DNA from: Aurelia coerulea
Lineage: Eukaryota; Cnidaria; Scyphozoa; Semaeostomeae; Ulmaridae
Length of the DNA: 64,000 nucleotides
Assembly (NCBI GenBank): GCA_039566865.1
Contig: CM076944.1
Coordinates: 23,429,001-23,493,000, forward strand
Direction: 5' to 3'
Numbering within the stretch: position 1 is the first letter of the stretch; each line of letters starts with the position of its first letter. The notes below the pieces were generated by a model. That model was not told where the DNA came from. It did no database searches and saw only the letters and a program-made list of their open reading frames with translations. Shown one piece after another: positions 12,169-22,296 of this stretch. The position numbers and the translations under genes were made by a program.

Positions 12169-13926
12169 GAACGTGGCCAAAATAACGTGGCCAAAAATCA
12201 TGAACGTGGCCAAGCGTGGCCAAAAATTGTGAACGTGGCCAAAATAACGTGGCCAAAAATTGTGAACGTGGCCAAAATAACGTGGCCAAACATTGTGAAC
12301 GTGACCAAAATAACGTGGCCAAAAATTATGAACGTGGCCAAAATAACGTGACCAAAACTTGTGAACGTGGCCAAAATAACGTGGCCAAAAATTGTGAACG
12401 TGGCCAAAATAACGTGACCAAAAATTGTGAACGTGGCCAAAATAACGTGGCCAAAAATTGTGAACGTGGCCAAAATAACGTGGCCAAAAATGGTGAACGT
12501 GGCCAAAATAACGTGGCCAAAATTGTGAACGTGGCCAAAATAACGTGGCCAAAAATTGTGAACTTGGCCAAAATAACGTGGCCAAAAATTGTGAACGCGC
12601 CCAAAATAACGTGGCCAACAATTGTGAACGTGGCCAAAGTAACGTGGCCAAAAATTGTGAACGTGGCCAAAATAACGTGGCCAAAAATTGTGAACGTGGC
12701 CAAAATAACGTGACCAAAAATTGTGAACGTGGCCAAAATAACGTGGCCAAAAATTGTGAACGTGGCCAAAATAACGTGGCCAAAAATTGTGAACGTGGCC
12801 AAAATAACGTGGCCAAAAATTGTGAACGTGGCCAAAATAACGTGACCAAAAATTTTGAACGTGGCCCAGAATAACGTGACCAAAAATTATGAACGTGGCC
12901 AAAATAACGTGGCCAAAATTGTGAACGTGGCCAAAATAACGTGGCCAAAAATTGTGAACGTGGCCAAAATAACGTGGCCAAAACTTGTGAACGTGGCCAA
13001 AATTACGTGGCCAAAAATTGTGAACGTGGCCAAAATAACGTGACCAAAAATTGTGAACGTGGCCCAAAATAACGTGACCAAAAATTGTGAACGTGGCCAA
13101 AATAACGTGGCCAAAAATTGTGAACGTGGCCAAAATAACGTGGCCAAAACTTGTGAACGTGGCCAAAATAACGTGGCCAAAAATTGTGAACGTGGCCAAA
13201 ATAACGTGACCAAAAATTGTGAACGTGGCCCAAAATAACGTGGCCAAAAATTGTGAACGTGGCCAAAATAACGTGACCAAAAATTTTGAACGTGGCCCAG
13301 AATAACGTGACCAAAAATTATGAACGTGGCCAAAATAACGTGGCCAAAATTGTGAACGTGGCCAAAATAACGTGGCCAAAAATTGTGAACGTGGCCAAAA
13401 TAACGTGGCCAAAACTTGTGAACGTGGCCAAAATAACGTGGCCAAAAATTGTGAACGTGGCCAAAATAACGTGACCAAAAATTGTGAACGTGGCCCAAAA
13501 TAACGCGGCCAAAAATTGTGAACGTGGCCAAAAATTATAAACGTGGCCAAAAATTATGAACGTGACCCAAAAAATAACGTGACCAAAATTATAAGCGTGA
13601 CCAAAATTATGAATGTGGCCAAAATTATGAACGCGACCAAATGAATAAGGCTAAACATTGTGAACGAGGCCAAATTAAATAACGTGGCCAAAAAAATTGG
13701 ACGTGCGTGGCCAAAATAACGCGGATAAAACCATGAAGGTGGCAAAATAACGCGGCCAAAAAATTATATGAACGTGGAAAAAATAGCATGACCAAACAAT
13801 TATGAAGGTGGCCGAAACAGCGTTGCCAAAAAGCCAGTAACGTGGCCACGAAAATCGTCGCCAACAATAAAAAAATTATGCACGAGGCCAAAATAACGAG
13901 GCCAAGAATTGTGAAGGAGGCCAAGG
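12169..13926. repeat. 33-bp minisatellite array (GTGGCCA-rich)
   Basis: The unit is a 19-mer AACGTGGCCAAAAATTGTG followed by a 14-mer AACGTGGCCAAAAT. There are roughly 42 units to about 13560, then decaying copies to about 13926 and a last pair at 14017-14048. Variants (gtgacc, ttatg, acttg, gtggccc) are scattered through it. A block starting aattttgaacgtggcccaga recurs at 12851 and 13282, which is a higher-order period of 431 bp. Because 33 is a multiple of three, all six frames stay open for long stretches. Those ORFs are not genes. Confidence 0.95.
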
Positions 13927-14250
13927 GCTCCAAATTTTTCCATAACCTCTTGTCTGCTCATAGTGTCCGGAGCACTTGGATGGTCTATGTTTTGATTCGA
14001 ATTGCCACAAAATTGTATGAACGTGGTCCAAAAAACGTGGCCAAAAAATGATTAGCAGGGCCTAAGCCCGTGAGGGGGGGCGGAGCACACCCCCTAGAAA
14101 GCCATTTGTCGGAAATTTCACTCCAGCTAAGATCCTCCGAATAGAAGAATAAGGGGCTCCAAATTTTTTCATAACCTCTTGCCTGCACATAGGGACAGGG
14201 GGCACTGGGAGGGTCGATATATTGAATTCGAATTTTGATCATCTGCCATG
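13925..14250. repeat. diverged direct duplication beside the minisatellite
   Basis: 13927-14005 (ggctccaaatttttccataacctcttg...) matches 14155-14240 (ggctccaaattttttcataacctcttg...) with scattered differences. It marks an older duplication at the array edge. Confidence 0.7.
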
Positions 14251-14615
14251 AAGTTTGGTACCCAAAATTCTCTATAAAGTGTCTTAAATTCTTGCGACAT
14301 AATAACAAAAACTTGCCAAAAATTGGAGTCAAACCGGTCTAATAACAATGGCACGAGGTAAATAAAAGGAAGATTGGAAAGTTCTCACCAAATTCAGGCA
14401 AAAAACTGGCAGTGAAATACTTCTCTAAAGTAAACCGCCCTCAAACAGCCACCCGGAAATGCAGGCAACAGTCAGGCCAGAAACCCTCTCCAAGCAGAGG
14501 ACACGTCCAGAGAACACGGAGATATAACCGGACACTTGTCGATAACACGTCCAGAGCGATCTTGAAATACCAACAAGGAGTGCTGTTGAATCTTCGTTAA
14601 AAACTCTCCAAATCT

Positions 14616-14802
14616 CGATGAAATTCCAGTATGTAGATCTTCCTTGTTCTCGCTGTCGAGCGACCTGAGGAGTGCACACGGAAATGGATGCCACACCTAT
14701 TCTCTAAAAATCCCACAATCCCTAGGGATCCCATGATTGGCTAATATAAACAACTACTTTTGACGTCATTAACTCAGGTTAAACAAGTCTAACCCTCATT
14801 TA
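14616..14802. repeat. direct repeat B, copy 2
   Basis: Same 187-bp block as 11676-11862, ending the second A-to-B unit. Confidence 0.85.
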
Positions 14803-15267
14803 GACTTTAGTTTTCGAAAGGGGGGCAATATTTTATGATGCAGTAGGTCTCTATATAAAATTAGCGATTTGCTATTTTTTTAAGCAATTTTTAATCAAAT
14901 TTAGACAAAATTGCTCCTTTTTGTATACAAAATAAATGCTGACATCAGCAAAAATATTAATGTTACCGAGCAAAAATTTCAAAATAAGAATTACAAGGAT
15001 ATAATCCTTCTATCCTTCAAATCTCATATCAATATGCCTTATCGATTTGGAGATAGAATGTGACAAGTTTCATGTGGTTTTTACACCCAATTTAGCAAAA
15101 TTTGCGGACGTCAGTACTTGACCACGTGACATAAACAAAAACAACGTTATCTTGTTTGCCGTATCGTGCTTGCTACCTGTGCCAAGTTTCAAGTCTCTAG
15201 CATTTATGTATTTTAGTATGAAAATGTTTTTTAGTTTCAAAAAGCCTTATAGTTTGGATAGGGTTAA

Positions 15268-16160
15268 AGCTATCACTCCAAGCAAAGCATCAGCCACACT
15301 GGAGCAAAGGTTAGAAGACTACGAAGGTTACGAAAGTTATATAATGAAGTGAATGACGAATGACCTAAGCTATTTGGTGTAGTCCATAAATAGACAGAGT
15401 TCAAAAGTGAAACCTTCCTTCGGACGCAAAATTCGTGCGTTTCTCACTATGTTGCTCGTTTTGGTCAAGTCAAAATAACCAGAATTTTCGAACTCTTCCT
15501 GTTGTCGTTTATAGCCTTATATTCATGGTTGCTGTTTTGCCAAAATAACTCACAATTTTTTATGACATTAACAAGCAATATACCTTCCTCTGGCTCACAG
15601 CTGTGGAGTCGAGACTCAGATGTGGGAAAAATGTGTGAAGCCACGAAGCAGCTCTGCAGGAAGCGAAGCTTGTTTGTCTGGAATGAAGAGAATGGGGGAA
15701 AGATAGAAAGCGGAATAGAAAGGAAAGAAAAGAAAGGTAACGAGAAAGGGAGGAAAGAAGAGATGAAAGGAAAAGGAAAGAGAGAAAAAAGGAAAGGGGA
15801 AGAACGAAGGATGAAAAGAGATAGGATGAAAGAGAAAACAAAGATTGAAAATGTAGATATTATTAAAGGGAAAGGAAAGGAAAACAGTATTTGGGTTATG
15901 CCCTGTCCATTTACAGTTGTGGGGTCGAAGGAGGCTACGAAGAAAATTGATAAAACAATGAAAAGAAAAATTTTAGTTTGACATTGCTTCGCAAGAAGTC
16001 AAATGTTTTTCCCACCACTGCGCGAGACTTATTCTGGACTTTGTAAATGGGACAAAGGAAAACCCACACGAGTCATAGTTTCTTTTGGTTTTTCTCTTTT
16101 TACCACGCGTTGGATTATCTAATACAATGAATTGACTATTCAAAACCTACGAGATCGCTT
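15268..16160. other. non-coding; purine-rich tract
   Basis: 15680-15870 is nearly all A and G on the plus strand (repeated gaaagg, agaaaag). It yields a long Lys/Glu/Arg frame that is compositional rather than a gene. Nothing else was recognised. Confidence 0.5.
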
Positions 16161-16168
16161 GTGAACGT

Positions 16169-16765
16169 CAGGGACCGCGCAGCGGCTTCAAAGTGGGGGG
16201 GGGGGCGGCTGAACGGCGAGCGAAGCGAGCAAGAATAGGGTTCCGGGGGCTGGCCCCCGAAAAATTTTTTGAGACCACGCGCTTTAGAACGTTGGAAAAC
16301 GCCCTTTTCAATAAAAGGCTTGCCTCTTAATACGTCGATATTTATACTGTATACAGTTTGGTTCAAAAAAGATTTCAATTACAAAGAGACATCGTTACAG
16401 CCAACAAAATTAACAGCCAAGCCTTCTCAACTCTAAAAACTATTACCACTGAGAGCAAATGTGCCAAAGTTGGATGCCTATTCTAATTTTTAACCAAATC
16501 GTTAGCAATTTCTAAGAGGGACATCGTGTTTGCTCGTTGATTATGAAAGCTCAATATCGCTAGACTGTTAGAAATTGCTTGCTTCATTTTTGAATAAAAT
16601 CAGGTTTTGAGACAACTAGCCATTGAGAAGGTCTCTCAGCAAATGCAGCAGTTGCGTGTATGAAAATAGTGAAAATTCCATATTTGTGAAAATTTTCAGA
16701 CCTATCTTTGAAAAAAGTGGGGGGGGGGCTTTAGCCCCCCTAGCCCAATGGCTGCGCGGTCCCTG
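16169..16765. mobile_element. hAT-like MITE with 8-bp target duplication
   Basis: The tips are CAGGGACCGCGCAGC (left) and GCTGCGCGGTCCCTG (right), a perfect 15-bp inverted pair. Long G/C runs sit just inside. Flanking 8-bp repeat GTGAACGT at 16161-16168 and 16766-16773. No transposase, 597 bp. The right duplication lies 12 bp beyond the stop of the receptor gene at 16786, so the MITE sits in what should be its 3' UTR. A relative begins at 63181. Confidence 0.9.
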
Positions 16766-16785
16766 GTGAACGTCCTTCGAAATTT

Positions 16786-18663
16786 TTAGACAGAGGTGCT
16801 CTTCGTGTTCTGGTTGTTCGGATTCAACTGTCTATCATGTTTGTTTACTCTCTTCTTACAGCATCGTTTAAGCAATGACTTATGACAGCCAAATGCAACG
16901 TAAATAAAGCTGCCTTGAAATGATACAATAACATTAAAGATAAACTGCATTGCAGTATTATCAACAAACGGGCCAATGAGCCCAAACAGCCATCCAAGAC
17001 CAAACAGGACTGATAATTTTAAGGTTAGAGCAGTGATGACGACTTTCTTTCGTGCAGACTCTCCATTGCTATTCTGTGCAAGTTCTCTGTGGCTTGCCTT
17101 TTCCATGGCCTTCAACTTACAGATGGTAACCACCATGAGCAGTGTGTTAATAAGCAACATTAGTAGGATTGGGATTGTGAATGTGATCAGATTCGCCCAG
17201 AATTTAACAATGAAGCATTTTCCTTGATAGCCATACCCCGTATAATCACTCTTAGGTATTCCAAGGAAGACGCAAACAAGGACGATGGTCGTGCATGGGA
17301 TGCAGACGCCTATCACGTATCTCTTGAATCTTTTCTTCTTTGTTGCTTGACGAACCAGTTTCAATTTTGTAAAAGTTATGAACAGGTCATAAGAAATAAC
17401 AGACATCCATGAGAAACTCATCAGCAACGACCAGTGCAAAAAAACGGCACTTATTTTGCAGTAGACAATGGTATCGCTGAAGAAAACTGTGGTCAGTTGA
17501 AGCACGTGAGCCAAGCAAAGGAAGATTGACAGACAAATTACATTTTTATCCATCAAGGAGAATTCTGGTTTCACGATGAAGTAAGTTCCAATAAGCGCAA
17601 CAAGGCAGACAATACTGCAAGAGTTACCAATTATATTCAAAAGGACTAATGATTTTGATGATTTAGCAGATTCATATAAAATCAAAAGTCGTTTTGAAGT
17701 GTTTTTCCAAGTTTCTTTAATATCTGTAACGTTTCGTGGTAAAGTGCCAATAATTGTTACGTTCTCCTTTAAATTCTTATGGACGATCTTCGAATTGTTT
17801 TTGGATGACACAAAATTCTGTCGTTTGTTCGTATTTCGAACAGGGGCTTTAGATTGCTTCACTTCAGGATAGAAGCTAGGAGCATTAGGTGGTTCAAGGA
17901 AAATAGAACCATCTGAAGGACCAGCAGGACCAATGTGACAAGTCAGCTCTAAGGGATCAAAATATCCACCTCTTTTGGCACAGTCTATCTCGTGTGTGTT
18001 GATGACCGTTTTTGCAATAACGTTGATTGCAATAAAGAAATAGTTGCTTGGCACTGGGGGCACTGGTATCCATTCTCCTCTATGACCTATGGGACCTTTA
18101 GGGCCTTTAGGCCCAGTTGGAGGCAAGATATTTGACTTATTGGTCTCGTTGCTGAATATATTCGTGGTTGAAGGCAAGCTTGTGGGATGTCTAGTGCTTG
18201 CTGTACTTTGAATGCCTGTAGTGCTTACCATTGTGATCGGATCAGTAGAAATGCTGGACCCTTTTCGCTTATTGATGTTCTGCCTAAACAAAGAATAACC
18301 ACAACTAACTTCAAGACCTCGAATTCTGCTGCTGTAAACATTACACAACGGCGATACATCCCATAATGGATCGGTGCCCCTTGTGCAATTTGTTTTGAAA
18401 AAGCTGTCATATATCAATAAACAGAACTGTCGTCGCATGCTGATATTCAACTTTCCATCTTGGGTTGTTAAGTTTTTGAAGATGGATAGTGACACATTTA
18501 TCAAATTTGGAAAAAGTTTATTCAAGTTGTGTCCAGCTACAGGGTCTAAGTTATCGTTTATAACATATTCCAATTGAGTTTTTATCAAATTTGTGTCATT
18601 AAAGGCTTCAGTACCCTCGACTGAGGCATGGCAAACGAGCAGGCTGAGTAAAATGAGCAACAT
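16786..18663 (-). CDS. family-B-like (adhesion/Methuselah-type) seven-helix G-protein-coupled receptor
   Basis: A 625-residue intact frame without introns. Residues 1-17 are a signal peptide (MLLILLSLLVCHASVEG). The ectodomain (18-335) has many N-glycosylation sites and a Ser/Thr-rich stretch near 135-175. It also has a short collagen-like run GPKGPKGPIGHRG at 184-196. Seven hydrophobic helices: about 339-364, 374-396, 402-431, 449-468, 491-517, 540-566 and 572-594. Family marks are helix-3 'YCKISAVFLHWSLLMSFSWM', the extracellular-loop-2 Cys (GKCF), helix-6 'LSVLFGLGWLFG', and helix-7 'FNVIVSFQGSFIYVAFGC'. These fit secretin/adhesion or Methuselah-like receptors. No GAIN/GPS cleavage site (HL-S/T with its cysteines) is visible, so it should not be a self-cleaving adhesion receptor. 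Ligand unknown. Basic Cys-rich tail. The start was chosen because the signal peptide begins there. Confidence 0.88.
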   Translation of the reverse strand: MLLILLSLLVCHASVEGTEAFNDTNLIKTQLEYVINDNLDPVAGHNLNKLFPNLINVSLSIFKNLTTQDGKLNISMRRQFCLLIYDSFFKTNCTRGTDPLWDVSPLCNVYSSRIRGLEVSCGYSLFRQNINKRKGSSISTDPITMVSTTGIQSTASTRHPTSLPSTTNIFSNETNKSNILPPTGPKGPKGPIGHRGEWIPVPPVPSNYFFIAINVIAKTVINTHEIDCAKRGGYFDPLELTCHIGPAGPSDGSIFLEPPNAPSFYPEVKQSKAPVRNTNKRQNFVSSKNNSKIVHKNLKENVTIIGTLPRNVTDIKETWKNTSKRLLILYESAKSSKSLVLLNIIGNSCSIVCLVALIGTYFIVKPEFSLMDKNVICLSIFLCLAHVLQLTTVFFSDTIVYCKISAVFLHWSLLMSFSWMSVISYDLFITFTKLKLVRQATKKKRFKRYVIGVCIPCTTIVLVCVFLGIPKSDYTGYGYQGKCFIVKFWANLITFTIPILLMLLINTLLMVVTICKLKAMEKASHRELAQNSNGESARKKVVITALTLKLSVLFGLGWLFGLIGPFVDNTAMQFIFNVIVSFQGSFIYVAFGCHKSLLKRCCKKRVNKHDRQLNPNNQNTKSTSV

Positions 18664-18734
18664 CTTACTTGTGATATAATGAAACTGCAGGGTGAAACCA
18701 ACTGAACGTAGCCTTTCGGTAGAGTGAAGTCAAA

Positions 18735-19043
18735 TTACTTTTCGACGAGCGTGGCCATTCGAAACAGCAATGTCAAAATTTCCAAGTTATCAAAACATGC
18801 CTTTGATGACGCATGAGCTTGATTCTGAGAGATAGCCGACTTGCCAGTATCGTCCTCGTTGTCTGCTAGACTTTGCTCAAACCAAGCCATCCAACGAAGG
18901 CAGCAGTGAAGTCTTTCAAGATCAGCATATGTCTCAATCATATAGACCTTTCCACTGTTGACGTCACACACCTTTGAGCGCGCAATGCATTCTTTATCAA
19001 AGTGACCGCAATGCAGTTTCAACAGGATTGCAAAAAACTTGAT
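18735..19043 (-). CDS. unrecognised small open frame, possible exon
   Basis: The open frame runs 129 codons from 19124, but everything upstream of 19043 is the MITE at 19044-19220. Only the part from 'IKFFAILLKLHCGHFDKE' onward is non-repeat. This part is Cys-containing (LHCGHF, RSKVCDV, LHCCLRW) and amphipathic, and I do not recognise it. It lies about 70 bp upstream of the receptor start on the same strand. It could be a broken older exon or chance. Confidence 0.2.
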   Translation of the reverse strand: MKFFAILLKLHCGHFDKECIARSKVCDVNSGKVYMIETYADLERLHCCLRWMAWFEQSLADNEDDTGKSAISQNQAHASSKACFDNLEILTLLFRMATLVEK

Positions 19044-19220
19044 CATAGGCGTAGGCGTAGGCGTAGAAGGCCGGGGCTGGGGGGGGCCTAGCATTTGATG
19101 GAAAAATTTGCAAAAATCAACCATAATTGGGTAGAAATCCGCCTAAGTCAGGAAAAGTCTTCGTAAACAGGCTTTCTTTATCGGGCAGCCCCCAAACTTG
19201 ATCTTCCCGTAACGCTTATT
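19044..19220. mobile_element. hAT-like MITE ('CATAGGCGTAGG' family), copy 1
   Basis: The left tip is CATAGGCGTAGGCG; the right tip is weaker (reverse complement AATAAGCGTTACGGGAAGAT). It has an 8-bp target duplication AACTTGAT (19036-19043 and 19221-19228). The interior (aaaaatttgcaaaaatca, gggcagccccc) matches the copy at 23092. It supplies the first 27 codons of the ORF ending at 18735. Confidence 0.82.
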
Positions 19221-19228
19221 AACTTGAT

Positions 19229-19713
19229 GCTCTAGTTTTCTGAAAACGATTTCAATGTGCAGAATATTTCGCAACACCGGCCAATCTAACTGAATTCAAT
19301 TTACTCAAAATAAAAGTCGATCGATGACGCAAATTTAATCGTGCAAAACACACCCATCATTGTATTCGCGACCATTTTCACGTGACATCAAAGTTTCCAT
19401 TGTCCTGCGATAATTGACGTCGTTTTACTCATCTGTACCACTATTTTCCAGAATGCGGCTTCGTGGTAAAAACTCACTCCAAACCAACTCATCCATAATT
19501 CAACCTCAAAATCCTGTTTCGTTTTATGTAGTATAATTTTATCCTGCTTTCACTCCACATTAGCGTGAGTCGACCAAATATCGTTAATTTATTTTCAAAA
19601 TTGTTCACTTTAATTTGCTTCAGTTTGCGGGTTTGCATTGCATCTGACTGCCAACAGCTTATGAAGGTGGCTTTCCCCTACGCTGAGTTAAAATAAATAT
19701 ATTCGAAAACATA
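19229..19713. other. non-coding stretch
   Basis: No gene or repeat end seen before the TA-CCGGGTG tip at 19714. Confidence 0.3.
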
Positions 19714-19800
19714 CCGGGTGAGTCAAAAACCGTATGCAACGTTTGACAGATGTTAGAAGAAAAGCTTTCCTTTGAAGCTTTTCTCATAACTTTAAGTTCA
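19714..19800. mobile_element. solo left end of a TA-CCGGGTG element
   Basis: TA then CCGGGTGAGTCAAAAACC. No inverted right partner was found nearby. A similar solo tip in the same orientation (ACGGGTGAGTCAGAAGAACG) is at 20750. Confidence 0.45.
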
Positions 19801-19927
19801 TTTTTCCTTTCCGAAATGACAGTTTAGCCTAAAGTAGTATTTCTCCATTTGCCAGAAAGCGGTAAGGTGCTCAGCATCGAGGAGAGTGCATAATTACAAT
19901 CCACACTTCCCGTATCATGATTGATTA

Positions 19928-20322
19928 CAGTAGAAGCCCGCAAAAAAGAACCTATAATTTCTTGAGGCAGCCTGAATGAGGTTCTTGATTGACTGATGCC
20001 ATACTCAAGTACAGCCTGTAAGGTTCTTAAAAAAAGGTGCTTATAGTTGGTACAGTGCAAATGTGTTTTAATACATGCCAGTGCATTCCTTCTGTGAATT
20101 GAATAGTTGTTCCATATTGAATAGTTGTTGAATAGTTGTTTGATAAAGTTTACATCATGAATTTTTTTGCAGTTTTCAAATAAAGTACCATCTATTAAAC
20201 TATTACATAAGAACCTTTACAAATTTCAGCCTCTTGTGGGTTCTTGTTTAAAAAGTTTTACTCGTGGAATTTTAGCCTCAAGGTTCTCATAAAACTAGGT
20301 TCTTTTATGCGGGTTTCTACTG
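19928..20322. mobile_element. TA-flanked MITE ('CAGTAGAAGCCCGC' family)
   Basis: The left tip is CAGTAGAAGCCCGCAAAAAA and the right tip is its near reverse complement GGGTTTCTACTG. Both sides have TA (19926-19927 and 20323-20324). This is Tc1/mariner-like. Related solo right ends lie near 34120-34160 and 51400-51436. No coding sequence. Confidence 0.75.
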
Positions 20323-20406
20323 TAATGATAATGACTGAGCTTAGAAAAACATTATTTTTAGCTACTTTTCGGCAATACCTGGTTATAGATAAAGATTGTG
20401 CATTAA

Positions 20407-20553
20407 AGGGTCTGTTTCAGCCAGCATTCATTACACGTGCCGTTTGTTGATGTTCCTTTGTTGTCCGCCATTTTCATGGCCCATGAAAATGGCGGACAAC
20501 AAAGGAACATCAACAAACGGCACGTGCAAGGAATGCTGGATGAAACAGACCCT
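20407..20553. mobile_element. loopless palindromic MITE with TTAA target
   Basis: 147 bp that fold into one near-perfect hairpin centred on base 20480 with a single unpaired base. It is flanked by TTAA (20403-20406 and 20554-20557). Tips are AGGGTCTGTTTCA. A TTAA target suggests the piggyBac or Kolobok type. Confidence 0.8.
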
Positions 20554-21091
20554 TTAACTACATTGTAAATTATGAAGAAATTCTCGAAAAGGATTTAAAT
20601 TCTCAGCCAGACAATATGGAGTTGGTTTTTCAAATCGATTATTTACTTTTAGTTCTTGGATACGATATCTTAGACAGTGTGCACTCTTTCTGATTTGCTA
20701 AGTAGTTTTAACGGCTGAGCAAAATTTAATTGATTGCTGCTCTACATAACGGGTGAGTCAGAAGAACGTGGGATGTTTGACAACCCATGTGTTGCTGAAA
20801 AACACCTTAGATCCTATTTTCTTGAAGTTCCATACTGCAGAAAAATATCAAATTATAAGATCAAATTAGTTCTAGCGATTTAGTTTGTTAAGTTCAGTCT
20901 TTCTTTTCATATTTATTTGTGCTTTGTGATTTTGTGATGTAGCTATTTTGGTGCATGCTTTTAAAAAGTTTCTGCTTTCTGGTGATAACAATTATCGGAA
21001 ATGGCCTCAAGGGCAACAAAATGAACAATAATCGCCTTTCTTGTTCTGCTTCAAAATAATGCATGCCCTGCTGTAATGTTTTGGTAGGGAA
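20554..21091. other. non-coding with a solo MITE tip
   Basis: Contains TA then ACGGGTGAGTCAGAAG at 20748-20766 with no right partner. Nothing else was recognised. Confidence 0.3.
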
Positions 21092-21490
21092 ATGAGCCTA
21101 TACTCGGATATCTGTAATTTCACAGATGATATCACCATATACTCGTGTGGGTTGGAGCTGCAAGAAATTGTAACTAATTTGGAAAATGATCTCAGTAGAT
21201 TATTCGAATGCTTTACAAACAATGGATTGGTTGCAAACCCAAAAAAATTCCAGCTAATGTTCCTGGGCTTGAAAGGGCAGAAAGGATTGTCACTTAACAT
21301 CGTGGAAAACAAATTATCTGCAACAGATCATGTTAAATTGATAAGGATTCAAATTGACAGCAAATTAAAGCTTAACAAACAAGTTAAAAATGCCGATGTA
21401 TTAGATTCTAGGGAATTTTCGGGCGTGTTATAAATTATTGAGTTATAGAGTTGCGAAGGGAAATGTTGCTCCTCTGTTTTATAAAGCACA
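21092..21490 (+). pseudogene. LINE reverse transcriptase fragment (decayed)
   Basis: The frame shows a degenerate catalytic motif (CNFTDDITIYSCG, from YNFADD). The usual 'LENDLSRLFECFTNNGLVANP' block and a 'IQIDSKLKLNKQV' block follow, in the order seen in CR1/Jockey-type RTs. The segment after the stop (SYRVAKGNVAPLFYKAH) still looks RT-derived. It ends before the MITE at 21670. Confidence 0.75.
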
Positions 21491-21669
21491 TTCTTGTGTT
21501 CATGTCTTAGGCCTTAAATGTTTTGTATCAATTTTTCATTTTTGGTTTTTCACCACGGTGTCAGGCTTGTTAAATCAGTTTTTGTTGTCATAGGAGGGCT
21601 AAGCCTCAAATGCCATGTTTGTCAGATCAGGCTAGTTAGGCCAATTTATGAATGTGCCAACATTGTATA

Positions 21670-22296
21670 CCGGGTGAGCCAGAGAAAAGTTCCCACTTTC
21701 GAAAATTCATAGCACCACAAGTACTTTGTGGATTTGAATGATTCAAATTCTAGTTAAAAGCCGAAAGATCGAAGTATTTTTGTGATTTTTCTCGTCTTCA
21801 TACAAGCACTGCAGATATGAGTAAATCCAGCTTTACAAAAATTTCATGGCTGCAAAATGACTGAAAAGGGCCTAAAGCACTTGATCAAATCATTAGGATG
21901 CTCCTCACACAGAACAATATACACAGGCGTTCCACCTCTCTCAAGAGTCATAAGGCATAGATTTTTAAATAGATACTGAAGATTTTAAATCCCATGGAAA
22001 TAGATGTGCAGACGATATCTCTCACCCATGAGAAATTGCATTTTCTCTATTGTTCTGAGCGAGGAGTCCGTTATGATTTGATCAAGCATTTTAGGCCTTT
22101 TTCAGTCATTTTGCAAGCATCAAGTTTTTGTAAACTTGAATTTATAAAGTTTTCCAGTGCTCGTAAGAACGTGAGAAAAATCACGAAAATAATTCAATCT
22201 TTTGGCTGTCCAGCAAATATTTATTCATTCTGTTCCTTTCAGTACTCTCGATGCTATGAAATTTCAAAAATGGGAACTTTTTTCTGGCTCACCCGG
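21670..22296. mobile_element. TA-CCGGGTGAGCC element, copy 1
   Basis: The left tip is CCGGGTGAGCCAGAGAAAAG and the right is ttttctggctcacccgg, each flanked by TA (21668-21669 and 22297-22298). The arms are long and inverted (gttcccactttcgaaaattc pairs with gaaatttcaaaaatgggaac). Same family as 61129-61755 and 40043-42091. Non-coding. Confidence 0.85.

Larger units (their letters stand above)
11080..15263. mobile_element. piggyBac-like element P2 carrying a minisatellite
   Basis: TTAA at 11076-11079 and 15264-15267. The left tip is CCCTATCCAGACTA and the right tip in reverse complement is CCCTATCCAAACTA (13 of 14 identical). The interior has no transposase. It has duplicated blocks A (120 bp) and B (187 bp), the 33-bp minisatellite, and a small diverged duplication at 13927/14154. 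It could instead be two solo ends that happen to face each other, but tip similarity and TTAA on both sides favour one element. Confidence 0.6.

Noticed and set aside
12169..13926. CRISPR-like array
   Set aside because: Repeats are contiguous with no unique spacers, in animal-type DNA, and there are no cas genes. It is a minisatellite.
12040..13933. Long open frames on both strands (up to 450 codons) made of repeated 'FWPRYFGHVHN' or 'NCERGQNNVAK' units
   Set aside because: They are translations of the 33-bp minisatellite, whose period is a multiple of three. All frames are open, there is no signal of selection, and the array decays at its edges.
15502..15981. 159-codon Lys/Glu-rich ORF
   Set aside because: It is a by-product of the purine tract; no family, no splice or start context.
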